From the NCBI RefSeq assembly GCF_900188405.1, contig NZ_FZOF01000010.1, positions 62,001-126,000 of the forward strand: a stretch of DNA of 64,000 bases. Direction: 5' to 3'. The notes under the pieces were generated by a model. It made no database searches and was not told the origin of the DNA. It saw only the letters and a list, made by a program, of their open reading frames with translations. The DNA comes from Actinacidiphila glaucinigra (GTDB taxonomy: Bacteria; Actinomycetota; Actinomycetes; Streptomycetales; Streptomycetaceae). The position numbers were made by a program, and so were the translations under genes. Each line of letters opens with the position of its first letter. Positions within the stretch are counted from its first letter, which is position 1. Below are positions 23,573 to 32,895 of this stretch, in pieces.

Positions 23573-25078
23573 TCAGAACCGCACGTAGACGTTCTTCGGC
23601 TGGGTGTAGGACTCCAGCTCCTGCATGCCCTCCTCACGGCCGACGCCCGAGTTCTTCACCCCGCCGAAGGCGGCCCCGGGGATGTGCGCCGAGCTGGCGT
23701 TGACCCACACGTAGCCGGCGCGCAGGTCGCGGGCGGCGGCCATGGCGGTGTGCAGGTCGGTGGTCCAGACGCTGGCGGTCAGGCCGTACGGCAGTGCGTT
23801 GGCCTCGGTGATCGCCTGGTCGTACGACTCGAAGGGCGCGGCCACCAGCACCGGGCCGAAGATCTCCTCCTGGAACAGCGGCCCGGAGGGGCCGGCGGGG
23901 GCGGAGAAGAGGGTGGGCCGGACGTAGTAGCCGGGGCGGTGCAGGGCGCTGCCGCCCGCGACGAGGCGGAGGGCGGGGTCGGAGAGCCCCGCCCGGATGT
24001 AGGAGGTCACCTTGCGGTAGTGCTCTGCGGAGACCAGGGGGCCGATGTCCGTGGCGGGATCCGCCGGGTCGCCGAGGCGCATGGCGTCCATGCGCCTGCC
24101 CACCTCGGTCACCACTTCCTCGAACAGCGAGCTGTGGACGAGCAGGCGCGAGGTGGATCCGCAGCTCTGGCCCTGCCAGGTGAAGTTCATGCCCGCCATC
24201 GCGCCGTCGACCGCCGCGTGCACGTCGGCGTCGGCGAAGACGATCAGCGGGTTCTTGCCGCCCAGTTCGAGGGTGACGGTCTTGACCGCGGCGCTCGCCG
24301 CGCGCGCCTGGACGCGGCGTCCGGTGGCGGACGAGCCGGTGAACGCGATGCGCGGGACGTCGGGGTGGGTCACCAGCCGTTCGCCCGCGTCGGGGCCGAG
24401 GCCCGGCACGATGTTCAGCACGCCGGGCGGGACGAGGCCGGCGGCCAGTTCCCCCAGGCGCAGCGCGGACAGCGAGGTCGCCTCGGCGGGCTTCAGGACG
24501 ACGGTGTTGCCGGCGAGGAGCGGCGCGGCGATGCGGGCGGCCGCGAACATCAGGGGGTGGTTCCAGGGGACGATCCGCCCGACGACACCGAAGGGGTCGC
24601 GCAGCGTGTAGTCGAAGGCGTCGTGGTCGGCCACGGGGATGGTCTCGCCGCGCAGTTGGAGGGCGAGTCCGGCGAAGTAGCGCAGTTCGGCGACGGCAGC
24701 GCGGAAGTCGCCCCGCATGACCCCGATCGGGCTGCCGTTGTCGATGGTGTCGGTCCAGGCCAGTTCCTCGCCGTGGGCCTCGATGGCTTCCGCGAGCGCG
24801 ACCAGCGCCCGTGCCCGGTCCGCGACGGAGGTCGCGGCCCAGGCGGGCGCCGCCGCCAGGGCCGCCTCCACCGCGGCGTCGATGTCGGCGGCGCCGCCGA
24901 GGGGTATCCGGGTGACCACGGTCTCGTCCGCGGGGTTGATCACGTCCATGGTGTCGCCCGAGGCCGCTTCGGTCGCCGCGCCGCCGATCAGCATGCGCCA
25001 TGGGCGGTCCACGATCTCGCCCGCGGTCGGTCGTGCGCCGGTCGCGCCGTACGGATTCGACAGCTCCGAAATACGCAT
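23573..25078 (-). CDS. NAD(P)-dependent aldehyde dehydrogenase
   Basis: A 501-aa aldehyde dehydrogenase of the betaine-aldehyde or phenylacetaldehyde type. It oxidises an aldehyde to the acid with NAD(P). Motifs: VGRIVPWNHPLMFAA (cofactor site), FTGSSATGR (Rossmann turn), general base Glu in TLELGGKNPLIVF, and nucleophile Cys in WQGQSCGSTSRLLV. Terminal EEIFGPVL and KNSGVGREEGMQELESYTQPKNVYV are typical. Substrate cannot be assigned. A LuxR-type regulator lies immediately upstream on the same strand and is a likely controller. Confidence 0.9.
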   Translation of the reverse strand: MRISELSNPYGATGARPTAGEIVDRPWRMLIGGAATEAASGDTMDVINPADETVVTRIPLGGAADIDAAVEAALAAAPAWAATSVADRARALVALAEAIEAHGEELAWTDTIDNGSPIGVMRGDFRAAVAELRYFAGLALQLRGETIPVADHDAFDYTLRDPFGVVGRIVPWNHPLMFAAARIAAPLLAGNTVVLKPAEATSLSALRLGELAAGLVPPGVLNIVPGLGPDAGERLVTHPDVPRIAFTGSSATGRRVQARAASAAVKTVTLELGGKNPLIVFADADVHAAVDGAMAGMNFTWQGQSCGSTSRLLVHSSLFEEVVTEVGRRMDAMRLGDPADPATDIGPLVSAEHYRKVTSYIRAGLSDPALRLVAGGSALHRPGYYVRPTLFSAPAGPSGPLFQEEIFGPVLVAAPFESYDQAITEANALPYGLTASVWTTDLHTAMAAARDLRAGYVWVNASSAHIPGAAFGGVKNSGVGREEGMQELESYTQPKNVYVRF

Positions 25079-25191
25079 ACACTCCAGGTTTGCACCAATA
25101 TGTGCTGCTTACAGTGATTGAATGTTCTATATAGGGCAAACAGCGCGTATAGCGCAGCCCAAGGAACCGTCCACGGCCGTGAGGGGCTGAC
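25079..25191 (-). promoter_or_regulatory. AT-rich promoter region of the aldehyde dehydrogenase gene
   Basis: The stretch 25085-25155 is much richer in A and T than its surroundings and includes CTATATAGGGC and GTATAGCGC near 25127-25154. On the coding strand this gives TATAGAA and TATACGC boxes upstream of a GGAG ribosome site. The region probably contains the promoter and a regulator site; exact elements are not resolved. Confidence 0.4.
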
Positions 25192-26211
25192 TCAGCCGTC
25201 CAGCCAGCCGCGTTCACGCGCGAGGAGCGCGATCTGGAACCGCGTCCGGGCGCCGAGGGCGGTGCCCGCCTCGCTGACGTGCTTCTGCACCGTCCGGCGG
25301 CTCACGCCGAGCACCCGGGCGATGGCGTCGTCCTTCATCCCCGTGGCCATGAGGTGGAGGATCTCCCGGGTCCGTTCGTCGGTCTCGACCGCCTCACGCT
25401 CGCGGCGCGGAGCGGGCCAGTCCTGACGGCTCTCCAGCGAGACCGGCGTCGCGCGTTCCCAGATGCCTTCGAAGAGCGCCACACACACCTCGATCAGGGC
25501 CGGGGAGTGCACCACCAGCGAGCCCGCCGAGGGGCGGTCCCCGTGGAGCGGGAGGAGGGCGGCGGTCCGGTCGAAGAGGGCCAGCTTCACGGGAAGCCGT
25601 GTGCCGAGGCGGAATTCACCGCCCACCGCGGTGCCCCGGATCGCGGTCTCCAGGGACACCTCGTCGGTGAATCCGTCGGCCTCGTACACCGACCGCAGCC
25701 GCACTCCGGGGACGACGGCGGTGCGGTCCGGGTCCCGGTGTCCCGAGTCGTCCGCGGTCTCCGTCACATACGGTGGTTTCGCCAGGTGCAGCACCTCGCT
25801 CCTGCTGCCCTTCAGCAGGTGCGCGTAGCGGGCTGCCACCTCGTCGCCGTGCTCCAGCACCTCCACCAGGTCGGGCGCGCCGGGGTGCGCGGCGGAGCGG
25901 TAGAGCTCGTCGAGCTGCTCCATGAACAGCTCCGTGCGGGCCAGTTCGCTCCGGCGGCGGGCGAGCAGCGAGCCCAGCGAGGAACGCGGCGGGCCGGCCT
26001 TCCAGCGCGGGGACCCGCCGGGGATGCGGATGACCAGGAGTTCGTCCTCCAGCGCCCGCAGGGCGCGCTCGGCCCCTCCGGCGGACGTGCCGACCGCCTC
26101 GGCCACCGCGGCGGCGTCCGCCGAGGGGTGGCCCACCAGGTACTCCAGGACCCGTGCGCCCAGGGGATCCAGCCCCGTACCCGCCCAAGGACCTCCCGAC
26201 GAGACTTCCAT
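25192..26211 (-). CDS. LuxR-type regulator with TrmB-like N-terminal helix-turn-helix
   Basis: A 339-aa regulator. Residues about 14-60 form a winged helix similar to TrmB-type sensors (GARVLEYLVGHPSADAAAVAEAVGTSAGG). A central ligand-binding-like region follows, then the C-terminal LuxR domain (about 278-335) with TREILHLMATGMKDDAIARVLGVSRRTVQKHVSEAGTALGARTRFQIALLA. ATG at 26211 chosen; upstream frame is antisense to the protease gene. Family members often control neighbouring metabolic or secretion genes; the aldehyde dehydrogenase 113 bases downstream is the obvious candidate. Confidence 0.8.
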   Translation of the reverse strand: MEVSSGGPWAGTGLDPLGARVLEYLVGHPSADAAAVAEAVGTSAGGAERALRALEDELLVIRIPGGSPRWKAGPPRSSLGSLLARRRSELARTELFMEQLDELYRSAAHPGAPDLVEVLEHGDEVAARYAHLLKGSRSEVLHLAKPPYVTETADDSGHRDPDRTAVVPGVRLRSVYEADGFTDEVSLETAIRGTAVGGEFRLGTRLPVKLALFDRTAALLPLHGDRPSAGSLVVHSPALIEVCVALFEGIWERATPVSLESRQDWPAPRREREAVETDERTREILHLMATGMKDDAIARVLGVSRRTVQKHVSEAGTALGARTRFQIALLARERGWLDG

Positions 26212-26275
26212 GCCGCCTGCCACCCCTGTACGTCCGCGCACCGGCTCATGATCGTACGCCTCGCGGAACGGCCGG

Positions 26276-26313
26276 CGGGGGCCCGGTCCGGCGTGTGCCG
26301 GTCCGGGCCCCCG
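26276..26313 (-). terminator. Terminator of the M4 protease gene
   Basis: A 17-bp stem with one mismatch (26276-26292 with 26297-26313) and 4-nt loop lies 27 bases downstream of the protease stop on the minus strand. Confidence 0.7.
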
Positions 26314-26339
26314 TCGGGCTGCTGCGGTGTCGCGGCCGC

Positions 26340-29255
26340 TCAGCGGCAGGTGCCCGCGGGGCGGGCCCGGGTCACCAGGTCGGTGTCCGTGGTGGTGGTG
26401 TCCATCCACAGGACCCGGTTCCCGGTGCCCGCGGCGGCGTTGGACTGCTGGCCGTGGCTGCAGGAGACCCGGCCCAGCGGGTCGCCCTGCGGGGTGAACT
26501 GCCAGAGCTTGGCGAGCGAGTCGTTGTAGTCGTCGAAGACCTGCGAGAACGAGGAGTACAGGGTCAGCGTGACCGCGGTGTCCGACGCCGTGAGGCCGTA
26601 CGCCCGGACGGGGCGCGGGCCGTTCTCCGCGATGACGTCGGTGACGGTCGAGCCGTCGAGCGACGCCCGGCGCAGGGTGGTGTAGGCGTCGTCGGTGTAG
26701 TCGGTGTCGATCAACCAGTACACACCGGCCGCGGTGATCACCGGCGTGCTGATCCACTCCGGCTGCGAGGGCGTGCCCAGCGCCGTGGACTTGCCGGTCC
26801 TGGTGTCGAAGACCTCCACGACGATCCCGTAGGTGCCGTCGAACATGCCGTCGTGGATGTAGGCGATGCGCCCGTCCTTGACGGCGGGCTCGGCCGCCTG
26901 GTTGTAGTCCCGGCCGAGCGGGACCTGCTGCGGGGTGGTGGCGCCGCCCGTGAGGTAGGAGACCCGCTGCAGTCCGGTCGTCTCGTCGCGGTGGGACCAG
27001 GCGACCGTGTCGCCGTCCACGCTCAGACCGCTGATCTCCGAACCGGTGCTGAACAGGGTCTTGACGGGGCCGCCGCCCACGGGCGCGGACAGGATGTCGT
27101 AGGTGCGGGCCCAGGGGTCGTCACCGGGGACGTCGCCGACCGCGACCCACACCACACGCTTGCCGTCGGTGACCGGGCTGAGGTGCGAGCGCCCGTCGAC
27201 CGGGGAGATCCGGCGGGGCTTGCCCTTGCCGTCGGTCCGGCCGGTCCACACGGCGTACGGCTCGGTGCCGTCGGCGCTGGACTTCGGGGCGGCCCACCAG
27301 TCGCCGCGCGCGCTGGGGCTGTTGCCGGTGCCGACGAACGACATCAGGGTGCCGAGCCGGCCGAGGAGGACGTCGCTGTCCAGGCCGAGGTCCTTCTCCC
27401 AGCCGGGGACGATGCCGTGGGCGTCGAAGGCCTTCTTCACCTTGGCCATGCGGTCGCCCTTGACGTGCAGCGACTTGGCCGCGGCGACGACCGCGTCCCG
27501 GCCCTCGTCGAAGCCGTCGAGGGGGGTGATGTAGGAGGTGAGCGCCTTGTACACGATCTGGTCGGCCAGTTCGGCGCCCAGGCTCTCGCGGATGTCCCAG
27601 AGCGCGCCGCTGAAGATCGTGGAATTCACGTGCACGCCGCCGTTGTCGTACGAGGAGCCGAGGGGCAGCCCGAGGAAGCCCTTCGTCGTGGCGCCGTCGT
27701 TGAGGTCGCGGAAGGCGCAGTCCTTCGGTGCCCGGGTCCGGCAGAGGTCGCCGCCGATCAGGCTCGCCTCGGGGTCGGTCATGGAGGTGCGGTTCACGGT
27801 GACGTCGATGGCGTTGCCGAGGTAGTCGGCGATGGCCTCGTTCATGGCGCCGGACTGGCCGGCGTAGACCAGGTCGGCGGTGTGCTCGACGACGCCGTGG
27901 GTCATCTCGTGGCCGACGACGTCCAGGTCGGAGGCGAGGGAGCGGTACTCGTCGTCACCGGTGCCGTAGACCATCTTCGTGTGGTCCCAGAAGGCGTTGA
28001 CGAACGGCGAGCCGAAGTCCGTGACGCCGACGAGGGAGTTGATGGCCATGCCCTTGCCGTCGAGGCTGTCCCGCTGGAAGGTGCCGCGGTAGAACTCGTA
28101 GACCTTCCCGGCCGCCCAGTGGGCGTCCACGGCCCCGCTGTCGGTCATCTCCTGCGGCGCCTTCGTGGTCGGCATCGCGAACGGCACGACGCTCTCGGGC
28201 CACTGCCCCGACACGTCCTGGTACCAGACGCTGGAGGCGTCCCAGGTCTGGATGACGTTGCGGCTCTTGCTGTCGGCCATGTGCGCGGAGTCGCGCAGCA
28301 GGTACTGGCCGGTGGCGGCGTCCTTGGTGAGGTTCAGCGGCACGGTGGCGCCGTGGAGGAGGACACCGCTGCCGGTGACGCCCGTCGAACCGGTCGCGGG
28401 AGCCGCGGGCGCGCCGCCGCGCATCGAGGTACCGCTGCGCATGGACGTGCCGCTGCGCCGCGCGGCGGCGCCGGCGGAGGCCGTCGGGGCGAAGGTGGGC
28501 AGACCTCCGTACTCGAACACCGCGATGCCGGTGGCGGCGTCGACGAAGACCTCCTGGACCACGGGCGCGCCGGTGGCCGGGTCGGTGCCGCGCACGGTGA
28601 CGTGGCGGGCCAGCACGCCCTTGCCGGTGGGCAGCACGGTCAGCCCGCGGTCGGTGCCGGTCAGCCCGTCCTTGGCGCTCTTGGCGTGCGACGGGCGGTA
28701 ACCGCCCTTCGCCAGCTCCTCCCGCACCTGCCGCACCGCGTTCTGCACCGCGGTGGGCGTGGGGAGGGTGGGGCGGGTGGTGTCGAGGTCGAGGGCGGTG
28801 AAGTAGCTGCCGGAGGTGCCGGTGACGGTGCGTTTGCCGTTCTTGTGGGTCATGCGGACGACGTACTGGGCGCCCAGGACGGGGATGCCGCGGTACTTCT
28901 GGCCGAGGCGGACGGTCTCGGTGCCGTCGGGGTCGGTGGTGACGGTGTCGGTGGCCAGGTCGCGGTCGGGGGCGGGGATGCGGTAGCGGTCCTGGTGGCC
29001 GGCCAGGTGGGCGCGGGCGGCGGTGGCGGCGGGTACGGAGGCGTCGGCGGGTTCGGTGAGGCCGTCGACGAGTGCGGGGGTGGCGGTGGAGGGCTGCGGC
29101 GTCGGAGCCGCCGTCCCGGTGCCGGTGGTGGGGTCGGCGGCGTGGGCGGGGGCGGTCAGACCGGTGACGCCCAGGGCGACGGCGGCGGCCAGCAGGAGGG
29201 ACAGGCCGGTGCGGCCGGTGCGGTGAACCGGTCTGGGCCGTATGCGTGTTGACAT
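26340..29255 (-). CDS. Secreted M4 (thermolysin-family) metalloprotease with beta-propeller C-terminus
   Basis: A 971-aa secreted zinc protease. A long signal peptide (to about residue 39, GVTGLTAPAHA) is followed by the FTP/PepSY propeptide (about 60-260). The catalytic domain has the zinc motif HEMTH (His449, Glu450, His453), the third ligand in GAMNEAIADYLGN and the transition-state histidine in NGGVHVNSTIFSGALWDI. The last 300 residues are propeller-like repeats (SVDGDTVAWSHRDETTGLQR, PAVKDGRIAYIHDG), which is unusual for classic thermolysins and may bind substrate or cell wall. GGAGGC precedes the ATG. Acts in extracellular protein breakdown. Confidence 0.92.
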   Translation of the reverse strand: MSTRIRPRPVHRTGRTGLSLLLAAAVALGVTGLTAPAHAADPTTGTGTAAPTPQPSTATPALVDGLTEPADASVPAATAARAHLAGHQDRYRIPAPDRDLATDTVTTDPDGTETVRLGQKYRGIPVLGAQYVVRMTHKNGKRTVTGTSGSYFTALDLDTTRPTLPTPTAVQNAVRQVREELAKGGYRPSHAKSAKDGLTGTDRGLTVLPTGKGVLARHVTVRGTDPATGAPVVQEVFVDAATGIAVFEYGGLPTFAPTASAGAAARRSGTSMRSGTSMRGGAPAAPATGSTGVTGSGVLLHGATVPLNLTKDAATGQYLLRDSAHMADSKSRNVIQTWDASSVWYQDVSGQWPESVVPFAMPTTKAPQEMTDSGAVDAHWAAGKVYEFYRGTFQRDSLDGKGMAINSLVGVTDFGSPFVNAFWDHTKMVYGTGDDEYRSLASDLDVVGHEMTHGVVEHTADLVYAGQSGAMNEAIADYLGNAIDVTVNRTSMTDPEASLIGGDLCRTRAPKDCAFRDLNDGATTKGFLGLPLGSSYDNGGVHVNSTIFSGALWDIRESLGAELADQIVYKALTSYITPLDGFDEGRDAVVAAAKSLHVKGDRMAKVKKAFDAHGIVPGWEKDLGLDSDVLLGRLGTLMSFVGTGNSPSARGDWWAAPKSSADGTEPYAVWTGRTDGKGKPRRISPVDGRSHLSPVTDGKRVVWVAVGDVPGDDPWARTYDILSAPVGGGPVKTLFSTGSEISGLSVDGDTVAWSHRDETTGLQRVSYLTGGATTPQQVPLGRDYNQAAEPAVKDGRIAYIHDGMFDGTYGIVVEVFDTRTGKSTALGTPSQPEWISTPVITAAGVYWLIDTDYTDDAYTTLRRASLDGSTVTDVIAENGPRPVRAYGLTASDTAVTLTLYSSFSQVFDDYNDSLAKLWQFTPQGDPLGRVSCSHGQQSNAAAGTGNRVLWMDTTTTDTDLVTRARPAGTCR

Positions 29256-29452
29256 GGACGAATGCCTCCGGCAGCCCGGCGTGACCCCGGGCTCGGTAGT
29301 GGGACATCGGATGCTCGGCGCACCATCGCGCCCGCGGCTCGCCCTGCACCCTGCTGGCGATCACACCCGGGTGACAAGACGAAAGCCGGGGGGAGTACGC
29401 GCAGTTGCACAGATGGGAACGGCATCCGGCCCCGGAAGCCAGTCTGTTTCGG

Positions 29453-30418
29453 TCAGCCGCCGCCGTAGCGGGCGAGCAGCGCCGCGACGTAGGCCTCCAG
29501 GCGCGTCGCGAGCGCCGCCGGGGTGAGGTCGCGGCGGCCGAGTTCGCGCCAGGGGACGGCCACCTTCTCCGCGTCCGGTGCGAAGGCGAGGGCGTCCAGG
29601 AGCCGCCAGTAGAGATGGGCGCGGGGGGATCCGGTCAGATGGCCGCCGGCGGCGGTGTAGAGGTCGGCGAAGCGCATCCCGGCCGCGGGCCCGTGCAGCA
29701 GCGCGAGTGCCGTGGCGCAGTGGGCGACGTCGAGGTCGGCGGGGCCCCAGGAGGTCTCGACCCAGTCGACGACGCCGCTGATGCGCAGGTGCCCGCCGTG
29801 CCCGGTGAACAGGACGTTGCCCGGGTGGAAGTCGCGGTGCAGGAAGCCGCCTTCGTGGGCGGGCGGGTCGCGGCGTATGACGTCCACCGCGCGGGCCCAC
29901 AGGTCGGGACGGCTCGTGTCCTCGGGCGGCCGGACGCGCTCGGGCGCCGTCCAGGGCTGGTAGGTGCGGGGCCGGTCCTCCTCGCCGACGTACAGGCCGT
30001 GGATGCGCACGAGTTGGCGGGCCAGCAGCCAGGCCCGTGCCCCGGCCTCCGCGTCCTGCAGGCGTACGCCGCCCGGGAGATGGGACATGAGCAGCGAGGG
30101 GTGGTCGCAGTGCTCCGCCCTCGCGTCGACGGCGTGGAACTCGGCGGCGGGGACGGCGGTCGGGCCGAGCAGCTTCAGGATCCGCGCCTCACGGGTCAGC
30201 AGGCCCTCCGCGTGCCGCAGGTAGAAGGGCTTCACGAAGGAGCGCAGCACCAACTGGCGGCCCTCTCCGGGCCCGGAGACCCGCAGGCGGAGCATCTGCG
30301 AGGTCCAGCCGCCGCGCAGCCGCTCCGCAGAGTCGACGCGTTCCCCCTCGCGCAGGTGGCGGTGCACCCAGGCCCGGGTGGCCGTCCAGCCGGGCTCGTT
30401 CCCCTCCGATACGGTCAT
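29453..30418 (-). CDS. Aminoglycoside phosphotransferase-fold kinase
   Basis: A 321-aa protein kinase-like phosphotransferase (APH/choline kinase fold). The catalytic loop reads HRDFHPGNVLF (His194, Asp196, Asn201) and the metal-binding aspartate follows in VVDWVETSWGPADLDVAHCA. The N-lobe has QLVLRSFVK. Members phosphorylate small alcohols or antibiotics; many Streptomyces copies are of unknown substrate, so a resistance role should not be assumed. It lies 25 bases downstream of the TetR gene on the same strand, so the two may be cotranscribed. Confidence 0.82.
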   Translation of the reverse strand: MTVSEGNEPGWTATRAWVHRHLREGERVDSAERLRGGWTSQMLRLRVSGPGEGRQLVLRSFVKPFYLRHAEGLLTREARILKLLGPTAVPAAEFHAVDARAEHCDHPSLLMSHLPGGVRLQDAEAGARAWLLARQLVRIHGLYVGEEDRPRTYQPWTAPERVRPPEDTSRPDLWARAVDVIRRDPPAHEGGFLHRDFHPGNVLFTGHGGHLRISGVVDWVETSWGPADLDVAHCATALALLHGPAAGMRFADLYTAAGGHLTGSPRAHLYWRLLDALAFAPDAEKVAVPWRELGRRDLTPAALATRLEAYVAALLARYGGG

Positions 30419-30443
30419 CGGGGCACCCTACCGGGCCCGTTGG

Positions 30444-31040
30444 TCAGGCGGTGGCCTGCCGGCGTGCGCCGAGCACCATCGCGATCAGGGACCTCGCGGT
30501 GGCCCGGAGGCGGTCCGCGTCCTGGTAGACGCGCTCGATGACCACGGTGCCCCGGGTCATGGTGACCAGCACCCGCGCGGCCTCGATGGGCGGGACGGTG
30601 AGCAGCCCGGCCGCGTCCTCGCGGGAGAGCCGTTCGGCCATGACGCCCTCGAGCCGGTCCAGCATGCCGCGGATCGCGATCCGGATGGGTTCGGCGTCCG
30701 CCTGGGTGTCGGTGGCGGTCTTGGTCGACAGGCAGCCGCGGGCGGGGGTGCCGCGGGTCATGGAGGCGATGGTGAAGTCGAAGAAGTCCTCCAGTGCGCG
30801 CCGCACGTCCGGCTGGTCCAGGGTGGCGGCGGCCTCGGCGACGAAGGCGTCCGCGTAGTCCCGGAAGACGCGCAGGAACAGCGTCTCCTTGTCGCGGTAG
30901 GCGTTGTAGAGCGAGCCGCGCTGCACTCCGGTGGCGGTCGCCAGGTCCTGCATGGAGGTCGCTCCGTAGCCCTGGTCCCAGAAGACGTCCAGGATCCGGC
31001 CCAGGGTGTGCTGCTCATCGAACTGACGCCGTCCAGCCAT
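30444..31040 (-). CDS. TetR-family repressor
   Basis: A 198-aa TetR regulator. The N-terminal helix-turn-helix (residues about 9-55) reads LGRILDVFWDQGYGATSMQDLATATGVQRGSLYNAYRDKETLF. The C-terminal ligand domain contains ARGCLSTKTATD, common in AcrR/YxaF-like members. ATG at 31040. It is divergent from an MFS transporter across a region with a perfect dyad (31059-31078), so it probably represses both itself and the transporter. Confidence 0.88.
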   Translation of the reverse strand: MAGRRQFDEQHTLGRILDVFWDQGYGATSMQDLATATGVQRGSLYNAYRDKETLFLRVFRDYADAFVAEAAATLDQPDVRRALEDFFDFTIASMTRGTPARGCLSTKTATDTQADAEPIRIAIRGMLDRLEGVMAERLSREDAAGLLTVPPIEAARVLVTMTRGTVVIERVYQDADRLRATARSLIAMVLGARRQATA

Positions 31041-31058
31041 GGCCCCACCGTAATCAAT

Positions 31059-31114
31059 CTTTGACGGCTCCGTCAAAGTTTGCAAGGCTGTCAAACATGA
31101 CGGGGTTGTCAAAG
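31059..31114. promoter_or_regulatory. TetR operator: CTTTGACGG-N2-CCGTCAAAG plus half-sites
   Basis: A perfect 9-bp inverted repeat with a 2-bp centre occupies 31059-31078. Related half-sites TGTCAAA (31089-31095), TGACGG (31098-31103) and TGTCAAAG (31107-31114) follow, the last two forming a looser dyad. The array covers the shared promoter of the TetR and MFS genes. Confidence 0.75.
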
Positions 31115-31186
31115 ATGGCCCGGACGGCGGACGGACCGGGCGGCGCCCGGGTCGGCCGTGACCGGGCGGAGAGCGGAAACGAGCAC

Positions 31187-32434
31187 ATGAGCACCACACC
31201 ACCGGGACCCGCCGCGTGGCGGGCGATAGCGGCGGGCGCGAGCGCGAGCTTCGTCGGTATCGGCCTCGCCCGGTTCGCCTACACGCCCCTGGTTCCCGAG
31301 CTGATCAACGCCCACTGGTTCTCGCCGTCCGCCGTGGCCTACCTCGGCGCGGCCAACCTCGCCGGCTACCTGGCCGGCGCGTTGAGCGCCCGGCGGGTGG
31401 GGCGGTGGCTGGGCGACCGCGGGGCCCTGCGGTGGATGATGGCGCTGGCCACGCTCGCACTGCTGGCCTGCAGCGTTCCCGTGTCGGTGCCCTGGTTCTT
31501 CTTCTGGCGCCTGGCCTCGGGGCTCGCGGGCGGCGTGATCATGGTGCGGGTGGCCGGCGCGGTGCTCCCGTATCTGAAGGGGGAGCGGCGCGGGCTGGCG
31601 GGCGGCGCGATCTTCGCGGGGCTCGGCGTCGGCATCGCCGCCTCGGGCACGCTGGTGCCCTTGCTGCTGCACCTCGGCCTGAGCCGGACCTGGACGGGCC
31701 TCGCCGTCCTGTGCGCCCTCCTCACCGCGCTGAGCTGGAACGGCTGGCCCCGGCCCACCGCACCCGCGGTCCCCTCGGCTCCGGGGGAGGGCCAGGGCAG
31801 GCCCGTCCGCCCGGCGCGGCTGAGGCTGCTGCTCGTGGAGTACGCCCTGATCTCGATGGGGCTCACCCCGGCCATGGCGTTCCTCGCCGACTTCGTCAGC
31901 CGGGGTCTGGGCCGCGGGTCCGCGGGCTCCACGGTCTGGATCCTGTACGGGCTCGGCGCCCTCGTCGGCCCCACCCTCTACGGCCTGCTCGGCGACCGCC
32001 TCGGCTTCGCCAGGGCCCTGCTGCTGATCACCCTGGTGCAGGCGGGGGCCCTCGCCGCGCTCGCCACGGCGCACAGCCTGCCCGAGATCGCGGTGCTGAG
32101 CGTCGTCATCGGGTCCTTCCCGCCCGGTGTCGTGCCGGTCGTGCTGGGCCGCGTCCACGAACTCGTGGGGCGGCGTCCCGAGGCGCAGTCGGCGGCATGG
32201 GGCAGGGCGACCGTCGCCGGTGCGCTGTCGCTGGCCCTCTCCGCCTACCTCTACTCCTATGTCTTCGCCCGCAGCGGCCAGGACCACCGCACGCTGTTCC
32301 TCATCGGCGCAGCGGCCCTCGGCCTGGCGCTGGTCGTCGGTGTGGCCGCGCGGTTCGCCCGTGTGCCCGTGGCCGCGGAGGAGGAAGCCGCGTACCACGT
32401 CGCCGGGGTCCGGGGCGCGTCCGTGCGGGAATAG
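31187..32434 (+). CDS. YbfB/YjiJ-type MFS transporter
   Basis: A 415-aa major facilitator with about 12 helices. It opens with AGASASFVGIGLARFAYTPLVPELI, the signature start of the YbfB/YjiJ group, and has the loop 2-3 motif ARRVGRWLGDRGALRW and loop 8-9 YGLLGDRLGFARAL. Substrate is unknown; divergent TetR control suggests efflux of a small toxic compound. ATG at 31187 chosen because the preceding frame is not conserved and the helix pattern begins here. Confidence 0.85.
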   Translation: MSTTPPGPAAWRAIAAGASASFVGIGLARFAYTPLVPELINAHWFSPSAVAYLGAANLAGYLAGALSARRVGRWLGDRGALRWMMALATLALLACSVPVSVPWFFFWRLASGLAGGVIMVRVAGAVLPYLKGERRGLAGGAIFAGLGVGIAASGTLVPLLLHLGLSRTWTGLAVLCALLTALSWNGWPRPTAPAVPSAPGEGQGRPVRPARLRLLLVEYALISMGLTPAMAFLADFVSRGLGRGSAGSTVWILYGLGALVGPTLYGLLGDRLGFARALLLITLVQAGALAALATAHSLPEIAVLSVVIGSFPPGVVPVVLGRVHELVGRRPEAQSAAWGRATVAGALSLALSAYLYSYVFARSGQDHRTLFLIGAAALGLALVVGVAARFARVPVAAEEEAAYHVAGVRGASVRE

Positions 32435-32895
32435 GGCGCCGGGGAGTGGCGGGGTTGCGACATGTCGCAGAGTGGACAGACCGCCGGCGTTCCCCGCCGG
32501 CCGCCGGGCCGGAGCCGTCCGCCGGTGCGCCGGCCGTGCGGCCTCCCCTTCCCGGGAGTGCCGCCCGGGCCCTGACGGGACGGCAAAAGACATGGTCAGT
32601 GGCGCTGCCAAGATGGGCCGGCCACGGACGTGCCTCCGGTGGCGCCGCGGGGGAGCGGAAGCGGCGGTTCCCCGGCATCGCGACCGCCGCGCGCCGCGTT
32701 TGCTCCACATGTCCCCACCAGCCGAGGAATGTCGTCGGCGCATTGATCAACAGCCTCGGCAACTCGCATATAGTGACCGCGAGTTCCCCGCGAACACGGA
32801 GCCCGTCCGGGATTCGTGTGCGTGGTGGTGCCCGTTTTTGCCGGATTCCCGCTCCGCCCATCCCATCCGTCCAGACGGTCCCGAGGTCCTGATCG
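32435..32895 (+). promoter_or_regulatory. Leader region of the conservon, with putative promoter
   Basis: No gene is supported in this 461-bp gap. TTGATC (32743-32748) and CATATA (32767-32772), 18 bp apart, form a plausible sigma-70-type promoter about 120 bp before cvnA. A perfect 14-bp palindrome TGCGACATGTCGCA sits at 32456-32469, just after the MFS gene. Confidence 0.4.

Noticed and set aside
29453..30418. Antibiotic resistance call for the APH-fold kinase
   Set aside because: The fold covers many substrates; nothing in the sequence or neighbours identifies an aminoglycoside.
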